Shown: positions 1 to 13,880, counted from the first letter of the stretch. The stretch: 64,000 bases of DNA from Chrysomallon squamiferum (GCA_012295275.1 CM022672.1:8480780-8544779), one strand, 5' to 3'. Program-made: numbers and translations. The notes: a model not told the origin generated them from the letters alone.

Positions 1-1006
1 AACAACAACAACAAAAATACAAACTGATATCTCTCACATCAAGTTCTTTCCCATCAAACTGCAGCTGTGTGTATAGCACTGAGAACAAGCATATTAATTA
101 TAATTATTAGATTATCATCACTATTTATTTATTTTTGCTTGAATAATAAAAAGAGTGCGGGTTTTTTTTGTTGGAAATTCTACTAGCATAGCTGAAAATG
201 AACGTTGCGTTCGATTAGCATAGAGAAAGCAAACAAATCTCTCATTACTGTTTAAACAGGCACACTTACTGGAGCGGTGCAAGAATTGACCAATATGTTT
301 GCGCTAACGTGCCGGATATCAGAAATAGGGTTTCTGCGTAAACACGGACTTGACAGCGGCATTACGGCGGACATGATTTGTGTGTGGGTTTTGTTGTGTG
401 CTGATTGCATAACAGGTTTATAACGGCTGAGTGTCTGTTGACGCTGCTCGTTCGTCCCCGCAGACGTCACACAGGCAGAGTGGTGATGAAAGGTTACAAC
501 CGATTTTATTATGCTTGCCATTACCTACCTGCTAACCTCCATACATACGTCAACGTTCTTTTTGTTTTCTTTTTTTCGTTATATGTATATATGTATGTAC
601 CTATATATATATATGTATGTATGTATGTATGGATGTATATTATCTGTAGAGATAAATAAATATAATAAAATAGATTTGAATAAAGAAAGGAAAATCAAAA
701 CCAAAAACATTTTTAAAATAAAGAAACTAAATAAAAGTACAAGCACTATATTTGAATAACTTTAAGAGTACTTTATGTCAGGATTTGATTTCTCTGTTTG
801 TTTGACTGTTTATGTGTGTTAAGAACAATTTACGTTACTTTATCTGTGTGATGTTGACTTTGCAACAAGAATGTTGTTTCTATTTTATCCCAATCAAATA
901 TACTCTCTGTTTGTCTTGTACATGTCGAAATATTAACTTTCAACAAAATCATATTTACATCTTGGTAATTATGTCACTTCTGTATGACATGTTATTTTTT
1001 CTTGCC

Positions 1007-1040
<34 letters not shown>

Positions 1041-1262
1041 AAAACACTTAGCAATTCAATAAATATTAATTTTCATTCTTGTAAGTCTTAAAGATCATCC
1101 AGTGATGTCATGAAATCGTTGGGTTTTTTTTCAGTAATTTTCTTATTTTATAGTTATCATTTAATGTTTTCTTCTGCTATCAGTCAGTGAACTTTTTAAA
1201 TATGCTTACGTGAATAGGAAAAGTCTTGGGCTGAAAACAAAGAACCACGAGTTACGGGACAT
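1..1262. other. Intergenic, unique sequence with short repeats
   Basis: High-complexity between about 170 and 520 (CpG-containing), TATG repeats at 580-640 and a poly(A) run at about 1010-1039. No gene supported. Confidence 0.6.
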
Positions 1263-2545
1263 GTTAGTGTGTTAGATGTAGTACATGTTAGTATGTTAGA
1301 ACATGCAGTGTCACTGTTAGTAAGTTAAATGTTTTAGTGTTAGCATATTTGAAGGTGTAGTTAGTTTTAATATATTAGAGGTGTAATGTTAGTGTGTTAG
1401 AATGTGTAGTTAGTTTTAGTATATTAGAGGGTGTAATGTTAGTATGTTAGAATGTAGAGTGTTAGTATATTAGAGGGTTTAATTAGGATGTTAGAGTGTA
1501 TAGTGTTAGTATGTTAGAATGTGTAGTTAGTTTTAGTATATTAGAAGGTGTAATGTTAGTATGTTAGAATGTAGAGTGTTAGTATATTAGAGGGTTTAAT
1601 TAGTATGTTAGAGTGTATAGTGTTAGTATGTTAGAATGTGTAGTTAGTTTTAGTATATTAGAGGGTGTAATGTTAGTATGTTAAAATGTACAGTGTTAGT
1701 ATGTTAGTGTGAAGTGTTAGTATGTTAGAGTGTATAGTGTTAGTATGTTAGAGGATGTATTGTTAGTATGTTAGAATATGCGTTATGGTGTAGTTTTTGT
1801 ATATTAGAGGTGTAATGTTAGTATGTTACAGTGTGAAGTGTTAGTATGTTAGAGTGTATAGTGTTAGTATGTTAGAATGTCTAGTTAGTTTTAGTATATT
1901 AGAGGGTGTAATGTTAGTATGTTAGAGTGTATAGTGTTAGTAAGTTAGAGGATGTATTGTTAATAGGTTAGAATGTGCATTATGGTGTAGTTTTAGTATA
2001 TTAGAGGTGTAATGTTAGTATGTTAAAATGTGCATCGATAATATGTTAGAGTGTGAAGTGTTAGTATATTACAGTGTTTAATGTTAGCATGTTAGAACGT
2101 GTAGTTAGTGTTAGTATGTTAGTGGGTATATTGTTAGTATGTTAGAATATGTAGTATATTACAGTGTGAAGTGTTAGTATGTTAGAATGTGCACTGTTGG
2201 TATGTTACAGTGTATAGTGTTAATATCTTAATATGTATAGTGTTAGTATATTACAGTGTTTAGTGTTAGTATGTTAGAATGTGTAGTTTTAATATATTAA
2301 AGGCTATGCTAGTATGTTAGAGTGTATAGTGTTATTATGTTAGAATGTACAGTGTTAGTAGGTTAGAGTGTATAGTATTAGTATGACAGAATGTATAGTT
2401 TTAGTATATTAGAGGGGGTAATTTTAGTATATAACAATGTTTGTGTTAATATGTTAGAATGTGTAGTGTTAGTATATTACAATGTTTGTATTAGTATGTT
2501 AGAATATGTAGTAGTGTTAGTATGTTAGAATATAGTGCTAGTAAT
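1263..2545. repeat. GT-rich minisatellite with a 117-bp higher-order unit
   Basis: Degenerate tandem array of roughly 20-24 bp units of the type GTTAGTATGTTAGAATGT, nearly free of C on the plus strand. Within 1431-1780 the array has a longer period: the segment starting GTGTAATGTTAGTATG recurs at 1431, 1548 and 1665, exactly 117 bp apart. Confidence 0.9.
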
Positions 2546-3035
2546 CTCACATCTCTCACTATTTCTTCAAGAAGCAGATCCTGGAAAAAAGATCCTCATT
2601 CAAAAAGAGATAAAAAAAAAAAAAAAAAAAAAAAATCGTGGATTAGGCACTGCTAAAAGAAGACGATCTTTTCTCTTCAGCAAGAGTTGATTGTTTTGTT
2701 CGTGCTTGTAAGGTTTTCTCTGGGGTCTGTTTGATCTGAGAGACACGTCTAAACACGGAGCAGAAATAGCAAGGAAAAACAAACCACTTCACAAAACTGT
2801 GTGTAATGTTTATTTATATTACCAGTTACAATTTTAAGAATATTCCTGTATTATTATTATTAGAGTATGTTTTGATGACAGTGGCAGGGTGGAACTTTTA
2901 GTGGATATATTTAGAGAACAGAAAGAAACACGTGCGAATTGTAAGATATTTTCGTTAATCAAAAGGAATACAGAGGAAATAGTCTAAAAACAAAAGCTTT
3001 TCACTTGAAATCTTACAACGTTTATTTTTGTTGTT

Positions 3036-3157
<122 letters not shown>

Positions 3158-3717
3158 TTTCATTACGTTAAACTGTATCTAGAGTAATAAAATTAAGATA
3201 AGAAGATTAAAAAATAAAATAAAATAAATAAGAACAAAATAACCTAAAACTAATGCACATAAACAGATAGATATGGATGTGGATAAATGGATAGACAGAT
3301 AAAAGTTCGGAAGTAAATACTAAAATAGAATAACAAAAATATATTTCCTTTTCTTCCGAATAGTTGATTTATTTTTCCAGTGAAATCTGCCCTTTCTAAA
3401 TAAGATTTTAAAAAATAATAATGTAATAAAAATAAAAACTGGTACTTTTCTTTTTAATTTTTGTTTTTTCTTGTTTATTCATCACGTCACATCATGAAAG
3501 AGCGAGAGCGTGCTATGATAATAAATTATATTTAAAAAATTCTGACAGTTATTAGTTTTGTTTCATTAAAACAATCACTTATTTAGCTTGACCTTATTAA
3601 CTGTTTTTTATGCTTCAAATATTTCTACTAAAATATATATATTTTATTTTATTTATTTTTTTTGTTTTTCATTTTTATTGGAAAAAAATATTGAGAAATG
3701 CTGATTTATTTACGTTT

Positions 3718-3755
<38 letters not shown>

Positions 3756-3869
3756 CACAACATGTTAATCGCTTTCATATTTGTAAAATTTTATCTTTGT
3801 TCTTATTTTCCCCAAATGTATTTTTACGACGACAAGATGTATGTATTTTGTCTTGAGTCGTGTCAGCAG

Positions 3870-4225
3870 CCTTTCTGATACATCGAACATGTCACGAGAT
3901 AAATAGTCCCTGCATCGACTGCTACCTCATCCATCATCCTGCGGTCTGTTAAGCGCAGCTTCCGGTGTTATCTATTCCCGGCATTAACAGTAATCAGCAA
4001 GGTGGACCAGAAAACTGAATTAATTGTTGTGTTCTTGACCACGCACATAAATTTGAGCAAATTTCGCGATTATTATGTAAAAATCATCATTGTCCTAAAC
4101 AATATTCGATCCCACTGGAGCGATATTTATCGCCTGATAGCCCAAATGAAGTCATTGGTAGTCAGCCTGTCCAGCTGCGCTTTGCCAGTATCGACCAAAT
4201 TTGTCCAAACCTCTATTATGCTGTA
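3870..4225. other. High-complexity intergenic island
   Basis: Repeat-free sequence with intact CpGs between poly(A) tracts, containing motifs such as CATTAACAGTAATCAGC. No convincing coding potential on either strand; a candidate conserved non-coding element by composition only. Confidence 0.3.
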
Positions 4226-4239
4226 ACCTCTCGATCTAT

Positions 4240-4320
4240 CACTTTTTTTTTTTTTTTTTTTTTTTTTCGTTGTTTTTCTTCATAGCTAGATGAAACAGTT
4301 CTCTAGTAAAAAACATCTAA

Positions 4321-4353
<33 letters not shown>

Positions 4354-4465
4354 TCCAAATAAGAACAAATCCTGAATATTTTAGAGAGGAGTATCAGACA
4401 TTGTCAGAATGATGTTGACGAAACAGATACAAAAAAAAAAAAAAAAAAAAATAAATAAAAATAAA

Positions 4466-4497
<32 letters not shown>

Positions 4498-4500
4498 ATA
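4240..4500. repeat. Cluster of A/T homopolymers and AAAT repeats
   Basis: Contains a poly(T) tract, a perfect T16-A15 palindrome at 4321-4351, poly(A) at 4431 and AAAT units. Confidence 0.9.
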
Positions 4501-6019
4501 GAAAAATGTAAATTTGTAAACAACGCAGAAAAAAATCCAAATATTTACATAAAAAGCAAGTCAGAGGAAATAGTTGGAAAACAAAAAACTTTCATGAATT
4601 GAAACAGCAAATTTGAAAACCTGTGTTTGTATGTATTTATCTGTGTATGTATGTGTGTGTATATATCTATGTATGTATATTTGTATGTATGTATGTATAT
4701 ATGTGTGTGTTTAAATTTGTATACACAAATACATATGCACTTACTCACACAATTATATTTGGTTTAAAAGAAATACTAACAAGGCTTATGTTCTGTGTAT
4801 GTACTGATTTGTACGCAGTAAATAACAATAAATGAAAATTAAGGTGTTATATGGTGAAGTTTATGTACAATAAAATACAAAATAAAAGCAAGGATGGGGC
4901 GAGCTGATAGTAAACTATCAGAGTAAACGTGGACTGTTAGGAGATGAGACAAACCAGATCAGAGAAACACGCACGTTATCAAGTTACACGTCACGATCAC
5001 GTAGATCTCGGGCAAGGGGCGGACCACTCTGTTTCATTTCTTCTTTTATTTTTTCTTCTTTTATTATGCATCGAAAAACAAAACCTGCTGCAAACTTAGC
5101 TCTAAAAGTAAATCTAGCATCTTGAAAGAGAAAATTCTCACTAATATAAACTAATATCTGCAAGACATTTTACATGTATACGTAGATATTTGATTACTTA
5201 TAAACAGCCCGAAAAGAGATTAAATTATCTTTCTAACTAGTTTTGTTTATCAATGTAACTGCGTAGTTATGAAACAGCGTGCTTAACCTACCTACCTATG
5301 CATCTGTCACTCCGTCTGTCTCTTTCTGTGTCTGTCTGTCCACCTGTATATCTCTCCGTGGCCGTAACTACATTGAGGTAAATGAGGCAAATGCCTCATA
5401 CCAAAATTCAGGATTTTGTCGGGGTGTTTTTTCATACGAAGATTTTATTAAAAATATGTAAAAATATCAATCTCTATTCTGATAATTGGTTTATGTCTAC
5501 GGTTCCCGTTTGAAGTCTACCTTAAGCGCCCCCCCAGACCCCTCGCCCAAATTAAATGTTTTTCTCCTCATTTCAAAAAGAGTCTAGTTATGGCCATGCT
5601 CTCAATAAATCAATCTGTTCATCTGTCTGTCCGTCAATCCTTCTATCCACCCACTAATCTCTCTACCTGCCTAGCTATGTCGGTCTGGTATCTGTCTATC
5701 TTTCTGTCTGTATGTCTCTGCCTCTCTATCATTTCATCTGCCATTTTTTCTATACCTGATTGTCTATTGATGTGTACGTGTGTATTCGTATGTTTACAAC
5801 AGAGAAACATTCTAAAATAAAACAGATAAAACACAAAAGGTTATTATTTAAACAATTATTTAAATATAAACAGATCACAGTGGAAATTATTTGAGTTAAT
5901 AACTGATTATCTGCACTATACTTGTATCACTTTACGTTAATTTAATCGTTTTAGGTTTTTTTTTACTGTCATTAACGTAGTTTTTTTTTTTTTTTTTTTT
6001 TTCGCTATTTTTATGCCTC

Positions 6020-6260
6020 CAGTTTGAGATACAGTGTAACTAGCGTGAGTGAAAACATTTACGTCGGTTTCTGTGGGACTCGCGAGAAAGTAAAAACCGC
6101 GAATCGGACGACAGTTCATGTTGAAACGATTACGCCATTTACTAGTAATGTGAGGCTTTCGCTTTTATTACGTCCGAGTGTGATCCAATTACAGCAGTGA
6201 GTAAAACAGCATTTTCAAGTGAAAACTCATAATGATTAGAGCAGCATTTTGGAAGAAAAA
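6020..6260. other. High-complexity, CpG-containing intergenic island
   Basis: Unique sequence with several CpGs (GACTCGCGAGAAAG, TTACGTCCGAGTG). No ORF of interest. Possibly regulatory; inference from composition only. Confidence 0.3.
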
Positions 6261-7420
6261 CTCATAATGATTTGAGCAAATTTGAATAATGTTGTTGCTC
6301 CATTTTTTAATTATTTTTTTCTTCTGCGCTTTGAGGTCATTTTAGAATGATTTATTTCATGATTGTTATCATTTTAGGCCGTTTATTTATTTATTTATGT
6401 ATTTATTTTACCAGATAAACTTTCTAATAAAAAAGGTTTTTGAAACGAAATTTTTAACAACAAAAATGGAAAAAATGACCTTTCAAACATTTTAAAACTT
6501 TTTTTCTGTGTTTCAAATGAATATTATATTTTTATTTTGTTTACTTTTTAAATATTATTTTCTTAAGAATATTATTTTTTTCTCTCTCTCTTTAGACATC
6601 ACTTTCTTAGCAAATTTTGATCACAAAACTGATAATCAGTTTCTTCAAGTTAATATGAAAATGCTTAAGGCAACACATGAAATCTTATAAAACAGAAATT
6701 AACAAAAGAGACGTGCTCCTGAAAATTCTAATATTTCACTTAGCATTTTAAAAACTAAATAAATATTTCGTTTGATAACAACAGTAAACAAACAGAATAC
6801 ACAACAATTAAATCATTTTATCTAAACTTAAGAACAATTTTTTTTTTTTTTTTTTTTTATCATTTTCTTCTTCATGTTTTGTTTTTTTAAATTATATTTA
6901 GAGTTGATATTCAATGCAAACTTCAACAAGAAATAACTAAAAGAACATTATCGCACCATTGGTTTTTCATTCTTCAATTTGTTGGATTTTTTTTAACAAA
7001 TTTACTCTGTTAATATTATTAACTCGAATAACGTAGAAGTACAAATACATGATTTGTCTTTAAAACGTCTGTCCTGCGTAAAGTTCTTGACCTTTTTTCC
7101 CCCTTCACTATAAAAGTTGGACTAATTTACTAAGAGTATTTTGTCGATCTGAACATCAGCAACTTCAGCTTTTTAAAGTGTTTCCATCATCTCTTGACAT
7201 TATTACAATCTGATTCTTTACTGAACTCTTCGTAATAAGTGATCTTATCATCTGATCATCACACTGCTGTTGTGTCATAGGAAAAGATAATTATCTTGTC
7301 ATCAAACACATCGAGTATGAATGAAAATTAGTAACAACTTGTTATTTGCAAAGCCATTCAAATGAACGAGTAGTCAGTCATAGGAGAACCGCCACAACCA
7401 CTTGTTTCCATAGAACAACA

Positions 7421-7552
7421 TTTATTACTATTATTACTTCTACTACTAATGCTACTACTATTACAACTACTATTAAATGTTCTACTGTTAATGCTACTAA
7501 TATCACTGCTATTACCACTACTACTACTGCTGCTGCTACTACTACTACAGCT
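7421..7552. repeat. Degenerate ACT/ATT trinucleotide repeat
   Basis: Imperfect ACTACT/ATTACT/GCTGCT units. It creates spurious Ser/Thr/Leu ORFs on both strands. Confidence 0.9.
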
Positions 7553-7599
7553 TTTCACAAAAACAAACAGCATAGTGCTCATATTCAGTAACATTCAAA

Positions 7600-9520
7600 C
7601 GTCCATTCGTTCATCAGCGAACACGAGTCTTTTCTTGTGTTTGCATTTTACTGCTTTTATTTTATTTATACGATGGTGGTATTATTAATCTGAGAATGCG
7701 AGGGGAACAAAATCATTCCCCATTCCGAAGATATATTTTGAAAATCGGTCAGTACAAATAAGCGTTACTTCCAATAACAGCGATCAAGTACGTTTGATGT
7801 TGTGTACAGTAGGCACAGATAGTGTGTAACGGCGAGATTATCAACGGCAGAAGTGTCAAGTCTTAACTTGAAAACGGGCAGTGTAGGTTCCGAGGCAAAC
7901 AGAGCAGAGTAAACAATGGAAGCAATAAAGTAAAAACAAGCTCAAAGTGACTGGCAAACCATCACGCCAGCCAGCACGTACCACGCAAAAACACAGACAG
8001 CTCCTTCTTTTGTTTTCACGAACGTTTTAAGTACTTCATTTTCTAATGGAGCGACGATAATCGCCTCCGCTGCTGAATCTTTTTCTCCGGGAGAAATCCC
8101 AATTAACACATTATTAGAAACAGCAGCGCCCCGACTCCCAGGGGACGCCAGTTCGTGTAACAGAATTGAGAGAGGTCCAAGCAGCCGAGTCGATTATGAG
8201 GTACTGACAGCCACTCACACCGGTGACATACCTAACTGAAAACCAGGACAAAAGTGGCCTCTTTTACCTAAACAAGTTAAGACTTTACGGATTTACAACG
8301 TGAAACGGCCATGTTTTAAATACTGTATGGCATTGTTCTGTTAGATGTATCAAATAGGCCCTCTAGTTATTCATCATCACTGAACCTGCCTGTAATATTT
8401 TACTTTACTATTGGTATGTTTTTTTATAGTTAGGACAGGTTTCAATTTTCAGCTAACTTTTGCCAGAAACGCTCCTGCTTTTCACATTAAGGGACGAGTA
8501 TTTTGAATGGACTAAGTTCAGTTATAATATTTTATTCTGTTAACTCTTGCCAAAATCAGTCTCCATAGCTTTAATTAATTAATTTCAGAAGTGACTCTGT
8601 TACACAACACTGTGCTTTGTTAACACTTGTATACACACTGCTGTTCCTCACTGTGTGGACTCAGGCGAGCGAAGCAGACCTCGTGGTTCAGTTCTAACTC
8701 AGCACTTATTGACAACCTTTCATACTTTCCAAGTCGGTGATTTCCCCGTTACACTGTACATCAAGCAGTTACAAAGCTTTTACTCAATAACAGCGACGTT
8801 AATGTGGCGATAAAGGTAAAATTAGGGGATAATTGCAGTAGAAGACTTGAATGTGAATAGCTGTTTGTGAATAAGATACCAATATTCACGTCACAGCCAA
8901 ACATCGTTGGCTGTCGGAGTGATTACAATGATTATCAACCTGGAAAATCATAATGAAAATATCAGCTTTTACTGCTGCATCGTGGCTCCGTTTTGAAACT
9001 TTTCCAATAAAACTGTAATCCGGTGTAATGCATTCAGAAAGTTACACGTCAGTGGCATTGTCAGCGCTGAATGGCGAGTTCTGGTATGATGTAAATTATT
9101 CCGTGTTAGGAATTATTTAAATAATACTCGAGTGTCCATTCAACGACTGATTGTTATCTGATAGCCAGAGATGTGTAAACACAGATTCTGTGTGCTCTGT
9201 CGTCTCGATGGATTCAATATGTCCGAGGTGTCGGTGTTTGTATGTTCGATTGAGAATACAGCAGTTCGTGAAGTCTGTCATGTCTTGATTTGAGCTGAAA
9301 AGTGCAAGTCAGGTTTCTCTCTATGTTCTCAAGTTTCTGTCTGTGTTCTCAGATGGTCTCAAACGTCTTCTGTGAGAAGTCTGTACAGACTAGACTTCTT
9401 AGTTGTGAGATTTAAAAGACTAACAACTTATCACACAAGAGAAAGCTGGAGAATGTAAGAAGAGTTTATCATTAACATACTACAATTTTATCCGTATTAG
9501 AGACCATTAGCATCAGTACC
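7600..9520. other. About 1.9 kb of unique intergenic sequence
   Basis: The longest microsatellite-free stretch in the left third. Richer in GC and CpG around 8,040-8,240 (GCAGCGCCCCGACTCCC) than its surroundings. No exon with matching splice sites was found. Could be a conserved regulatory block or an unrecognised non-coding first exon. Confidence 0.35.
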
Positions 9521-10021
9521 TACAGTTAGATTTGGCCCCAAAGAGAGAGAGAGAGAATGTATAGAGAGAAGACATAGCTCTGGTCAGAATGCATAACAAC
9601 AGTCTACTAATCCGTATATAAGTGCGAACCAAAAACACAATTAAAAAATTTCGCTGAATTTTTTTTTCCATTTGATATTCGATGTCAAACATCTGATAAT
9701 TCTGAAAAACGCCTTGAAAGGAAACGACATTAAATTTTATCTCAAGTAGCTAGGTTTCATGTAAGTGCACGTTATTTTTGTCACGAAAGCTTGGAAAGTG
9801 GAATATGATAACAACTCGCAGATTTCTGATTTGAAGCAGTGAAATGGTTGCGCTAAGAAGAACTGATAATGTTCCGTATTGAATGGGTCCATATTAAACT
9901 ATTAGTCCATTAGTTACAGCGAACAATAACAGTAATCGTTTTTCTCTTTCCTACACGTTAAAGGCCAAAATAATTTAGCTTAAGAATAGATAGAACGATT
10001 ATACCAGTCCGAATATAAACA

Positions 10022-10074
<53 letters not shown>

Positions 10075-10196
10075 GGCAAAGCCTAACACACTGAATACAA
10101 GCTAATACCGATTAAGTTATACAGATTTCACATTTTGCTTTTTTTTTTTTTTTTTTTTTTTTTCCTGGTATATTTAAAAAAAAAAAAAAAAAAGAC
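10022..10196. repeat. Poly(A) tract of about 50 bp and a nearby T-A inverted pair
   Basis: Roughly 51 A from 10023, then a ~26-T run at 10138 and a ~20-A run at 10174 separated by a 12-base spacer. Confidence 0.9.
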
Positions 10197-10747
10197 AAGA
10201 ATAAATTTAAAGTTTAGCCTTCTCATAAAACTACTTCCTAGCAGAAGATGTGACTGTAATATTAACTTAAAAGTTTCGCTGAATTTTCTCAGCAGTAGAA
10301 TAATAATTAAATTACTCAAACGATTCATCCGCCCTGCTAAATACACTGACAGTTCCATGCTGTACTTTACGGTGATCGTGTAACCCGATAATCTGTTCAT
10401 GTCGTACACTGCAGATGAAAAAATGTTTTATTAACGAGGCCTAAAAATAATATCTAACAACAAAACAAAATTTCTTGTCTAACGAATAAAAATTGTAGAC
10501 GATTATTAAACAATTTTCTGCAGAATACGGTATTCTTCCATTAGCGTTGTAGGTTGTAGTAATAAATGAGTAAATAATTAAAATAGCAAGTCGAAAAACA
10601 AGAATGTTGTGATGGAAGAGGGATTTTCATGAGCTGTAAACGATAAATTATTAATGAAATTTTGAAGAGAAGTATCAGTAGCTGGTGATAAATTCATATT
10701 TAAACCGCATATATTAAGTTGGTCAGGGTTAACAATCTGCGACAGCA

Positions 10748-10802
10748 TGGCCCACATTTTAGCTCAGTGGTTAGAGCGTAGGAGGTTGATGAGTAGAATC
10801 TT
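10748..10802 (+). repeat. tRNA-like fragment (possible SINE head)
   Basis: TTTAGCTCAGTGGTTAGAGC matches a tRNA D-arm and Pol III A box (TAGCTCAGTGG). No good B box (GGTTCGANNCC) follows, so it is not an intact tRNA gene. Confidence 0.4.
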
Positions 10803-10944
10803 TTGAGATATTTCCTTCTTATAATCTTTTATGAAAATTCCTATTATTCTTTCTTCTGCAGAGTGTAAATAAAAGATTCCTTTCTGCCAGACAATAAGAC
10901 AATAAGAAAAAATCACACACACAAACACATGGACACACAAAAAC

Positions 10945-10948
<4 letters not shown>

Positions 10949-11001
<53 letters not shown>
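10949..11001. repeat. (GA)n microsatellite
   Basis: About 52 bp of GA dinucleotides. Confidence 0.97.
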
Positions 11002-11004
<3 letters not shown>

Positions 11005-11462
11005 ACGAAAGATTTACTGTATAAACAAATTCTTTTGTTATTAATTCAAGTAATTTTTGTTTTTGTTTTCATGTAGTTAAAAGATTACGTATATTATACA
11101 ACACACACGAGATGTAACTTGTGGCGAGAATGAATAAATAATTTGGTTTATCCTCAAAGCGTTGAGTCATAATTATCGATATATCGAGCAGTTACGAAGG
11201 GCGAGTGAGAAATAATAGTTTGATATATTTGAAATTCGTTGAATATCGATTTTGTTATAAGTGAAAACAAGACGAAAATAATCCATTTAACGTGCGACTT
11301 GACTCCGTATCACGTTAAATTCGTTGTGAAATTTCACAGTGCGCTAGAAACTGTTGAGTGGGAAAATAAAAATATGTGAAAAAAATAAAAATATACTAAT
11401 TTTCATTTTTCTGGTTATCTCGCAAATTGTTGATGCTTTTAAAACTAACTGAAAAAAGTCCC

Positions 11463-11500
<38 letters not shown>

Positions 11501-12009
11501 TTGGGGGTATTCTCCAATACAGCTAACAATTATTTCCAACCACTTCAAAAAAAAAGTCGAGGAAATGTCGAAAGCATGATACATCCTTTTCGCTTTTTTA
11601 ACTCGTCGTTTTTTATTTATTACCTTTTTCTCGAACCGATTTATATAAAAATCATTATCAATATTTCTTCAAGGTCGACTTCAACAACTCAACTACACAA
11701 ACCTAACCGTCAAATCTGATTATCTTTCTAGTTTCTGTAACACAACAGAAACAACCTTCTGCTTTACGAATAAAACTCACTGCTGGAATCACAACAGAAT
11801 CAGGCCGCTGCACAGAACCGACAACAGTGTTTTATGTGCCCAGGTTTAACAGGGTTAATTAATTCAGTATCTGGTAGCTGTTAAAAACACGCACATGTTA
11901 TAAGTAATGAAGCTGAGCTAATACGTTAAGATAATTTCGTTTATTTGGTAAATTTCCTGATGTAGGATGAAGACATAAGTGGAGTTTATTATTTATTTAT
12001 TTATTTACT

Positions 12010-12042
12010 TTATATTTTATTATTATTATGATTATAATTATG

Positions 12043-12114
<72 letters not shown>

Positions 12115-12140
12115 TAATTAATTAATTTATTTATTTATTG
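12010..12140. repeat. (ATT)n array grading into AATT and ATTT repeats
   Basis: Mostly perfect ATT units from about 12040 to 12111, flanked by ATTT and TTAA units. Confidence 0.95.
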
Positions 12141-13082
12141 CAAACGTCATTTGGACGAAGTTGTATCTAAACTGATAAAATAAATACAAATATCTTGTAA
12201 ACACACTTTAAAAAAAAAAAAAAAGAATAGAAAAAGTCACGAAGAATAGAATGAAAAATATAACAATAAAATAAATAAATAAATAAATTTAAAAATACTC
12301 GAAGTAATGACAAGAGCCACAAAAGAGTATTCTATTTGCATTGAAAATGAGAAAAATAAAATAAATAAATAAATGAAAAACACGAACGAAGAATTAAATA
12401 ATTTAATAAATCACATTTTGATTTCTGTACAGTTGCAGATATTAAAGAAGGCCTAAGAATTACTGAGAACGTCTGAGCAGTTTGACGTAAGGGGAAATGC
12501 AATAACTGGATAGTGGAATTGTTTTCTACGCTCTCGCCAATAAAATATTATTTTATATCGGTTTTCTACCATCACATTTATTAGAAAAAGAGCAGTGTGT
12601 GTGAGTGTGTGCGAGTCAGACTGGTTCGTTAACGTAGTTTTGTCACGAAGCAAACCAATATTACAAATTCTACTTTTTGATTAAATACAGTGAAACAGAC
12701 CATTCATGTAAATGATGTGACTGGTAGGTTTTTTCTTTGTTGAAATCTGTAAATTATAATACAGACCTCTATTTTTTATAAATGTATTTATGTTTTTTTG
12801 TTCTAACCATTATTTTTCTGTTTTCTTTCTTTCTCTCTCTCTTTTTTTTTTTCTTCATATATTCTTTCTTCTTTTTAAGGCATGGTTTTTGACCTGTGAA
12901 TTGGTAAATAATTATGTCTTATTGTCTGTTAATATTTTGACTGAAAACATTTTTTTGATTTTTTTTTTTTTTTTTAAAATTATCAAAAACATTTTTTGTA
13001 ACACAATGATCGATTCTATTACAAATCTACCTAATAATGACTAAGGGTAGGTAACTCTGTCAGACCATTTATAGACGTCTTG

Positions 13083-13145
13083 TACTGTTGACCCTCGATT
13101 TCACGGATCTCGATTTTCCGGATTTCGGGAATCCGGGCCAAATTT
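13083..13145 (+). mobile_element. Possible pogo/Tigger-like transposon end
   Basis: CTGTTGACCCTCGATTTCAC followed by CGGATCTCGATTTTCCGG resembles terminal repeats of pogo/Tigger-type elements, which often begin CAGT-GACCCTCG. The partner terminus was not found. Remnant at best. Confidence 0.3.
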
Positions 13146-13689
13146 TGAAAAATCACAAAAATCACACTTACCGCCTTTTCTCACTTGAAACCTTACCTCT
13201 TAAGTTATTTTGACTGTTTTTTATTATGTGACCTAATGTTAAGTTCGTTAAATTTTAAGGTTAACACTTACATATAGATATAAAGAAAACGAAGTTCTTA
13301 ACCTCAGGGTCAAAAACAGCACGTGATTAAGAACAATGTCATAAAATTTCTTTTATGAACCAAATTTTATTCAAATCAATATAAATGCCGTAATCCAAAC
13401 ATTATGAGGCTTCGGTGATTTAAACGTCACAAAAGCTGACACGTAGAACACAAATTATGCGCAAACAACCGAAAACAACCGATTATAAGGAATCGTTGGC
13501 TTCTTTCATAATAGACGTTTGAAAAGAAAAGAAACCTAGTGAAAATAAACAGCGGTTTGTTTGAAGGTTAACAGATGATATCTGTTCAGACAAGTTGATC
13601 AATTTACAACTCCCCGTGTTTAAAACAGTAAGCTGCATGGAATCGGCTTGTTTGAACGCAATGATAAAATATGGTGATGGTATGTGAAA

Positions 13690-13712
13690 CGATAATAAAA
13701 TAATAATAATAA

Positions 13713-13756
<44 letters not shown>

Positions 13757-13880
13757 AAATTAGGTGGTTCGAAAATTAAATTCGTTGATTCAAACATAAC
13801 TGTACGAATATTTAAAAAAAAAAAAAAAAAAAAAAAAATAATAAAAAAAATAAATAAATAAATAAATAAATAAATAAACT
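13690..13880. repeat. (AAT)n, poly(A) and (AAAT)n tracts
   Basis: AAT array at about 13696-13755 and a poly(A) tract from 13814 followed by AAAT units. Confidence 0.95.

Noticed and set aside
4002-4226. Plus-strand 74-codon ORF
   Set aside because: No recognisable family, no splice context; length is within chance for this composition.
10748-10802. Functional tRNA gene
   Set aside because: Only the D-arm-like half matches; no T arm, anticodon stem or acceptor pairing.
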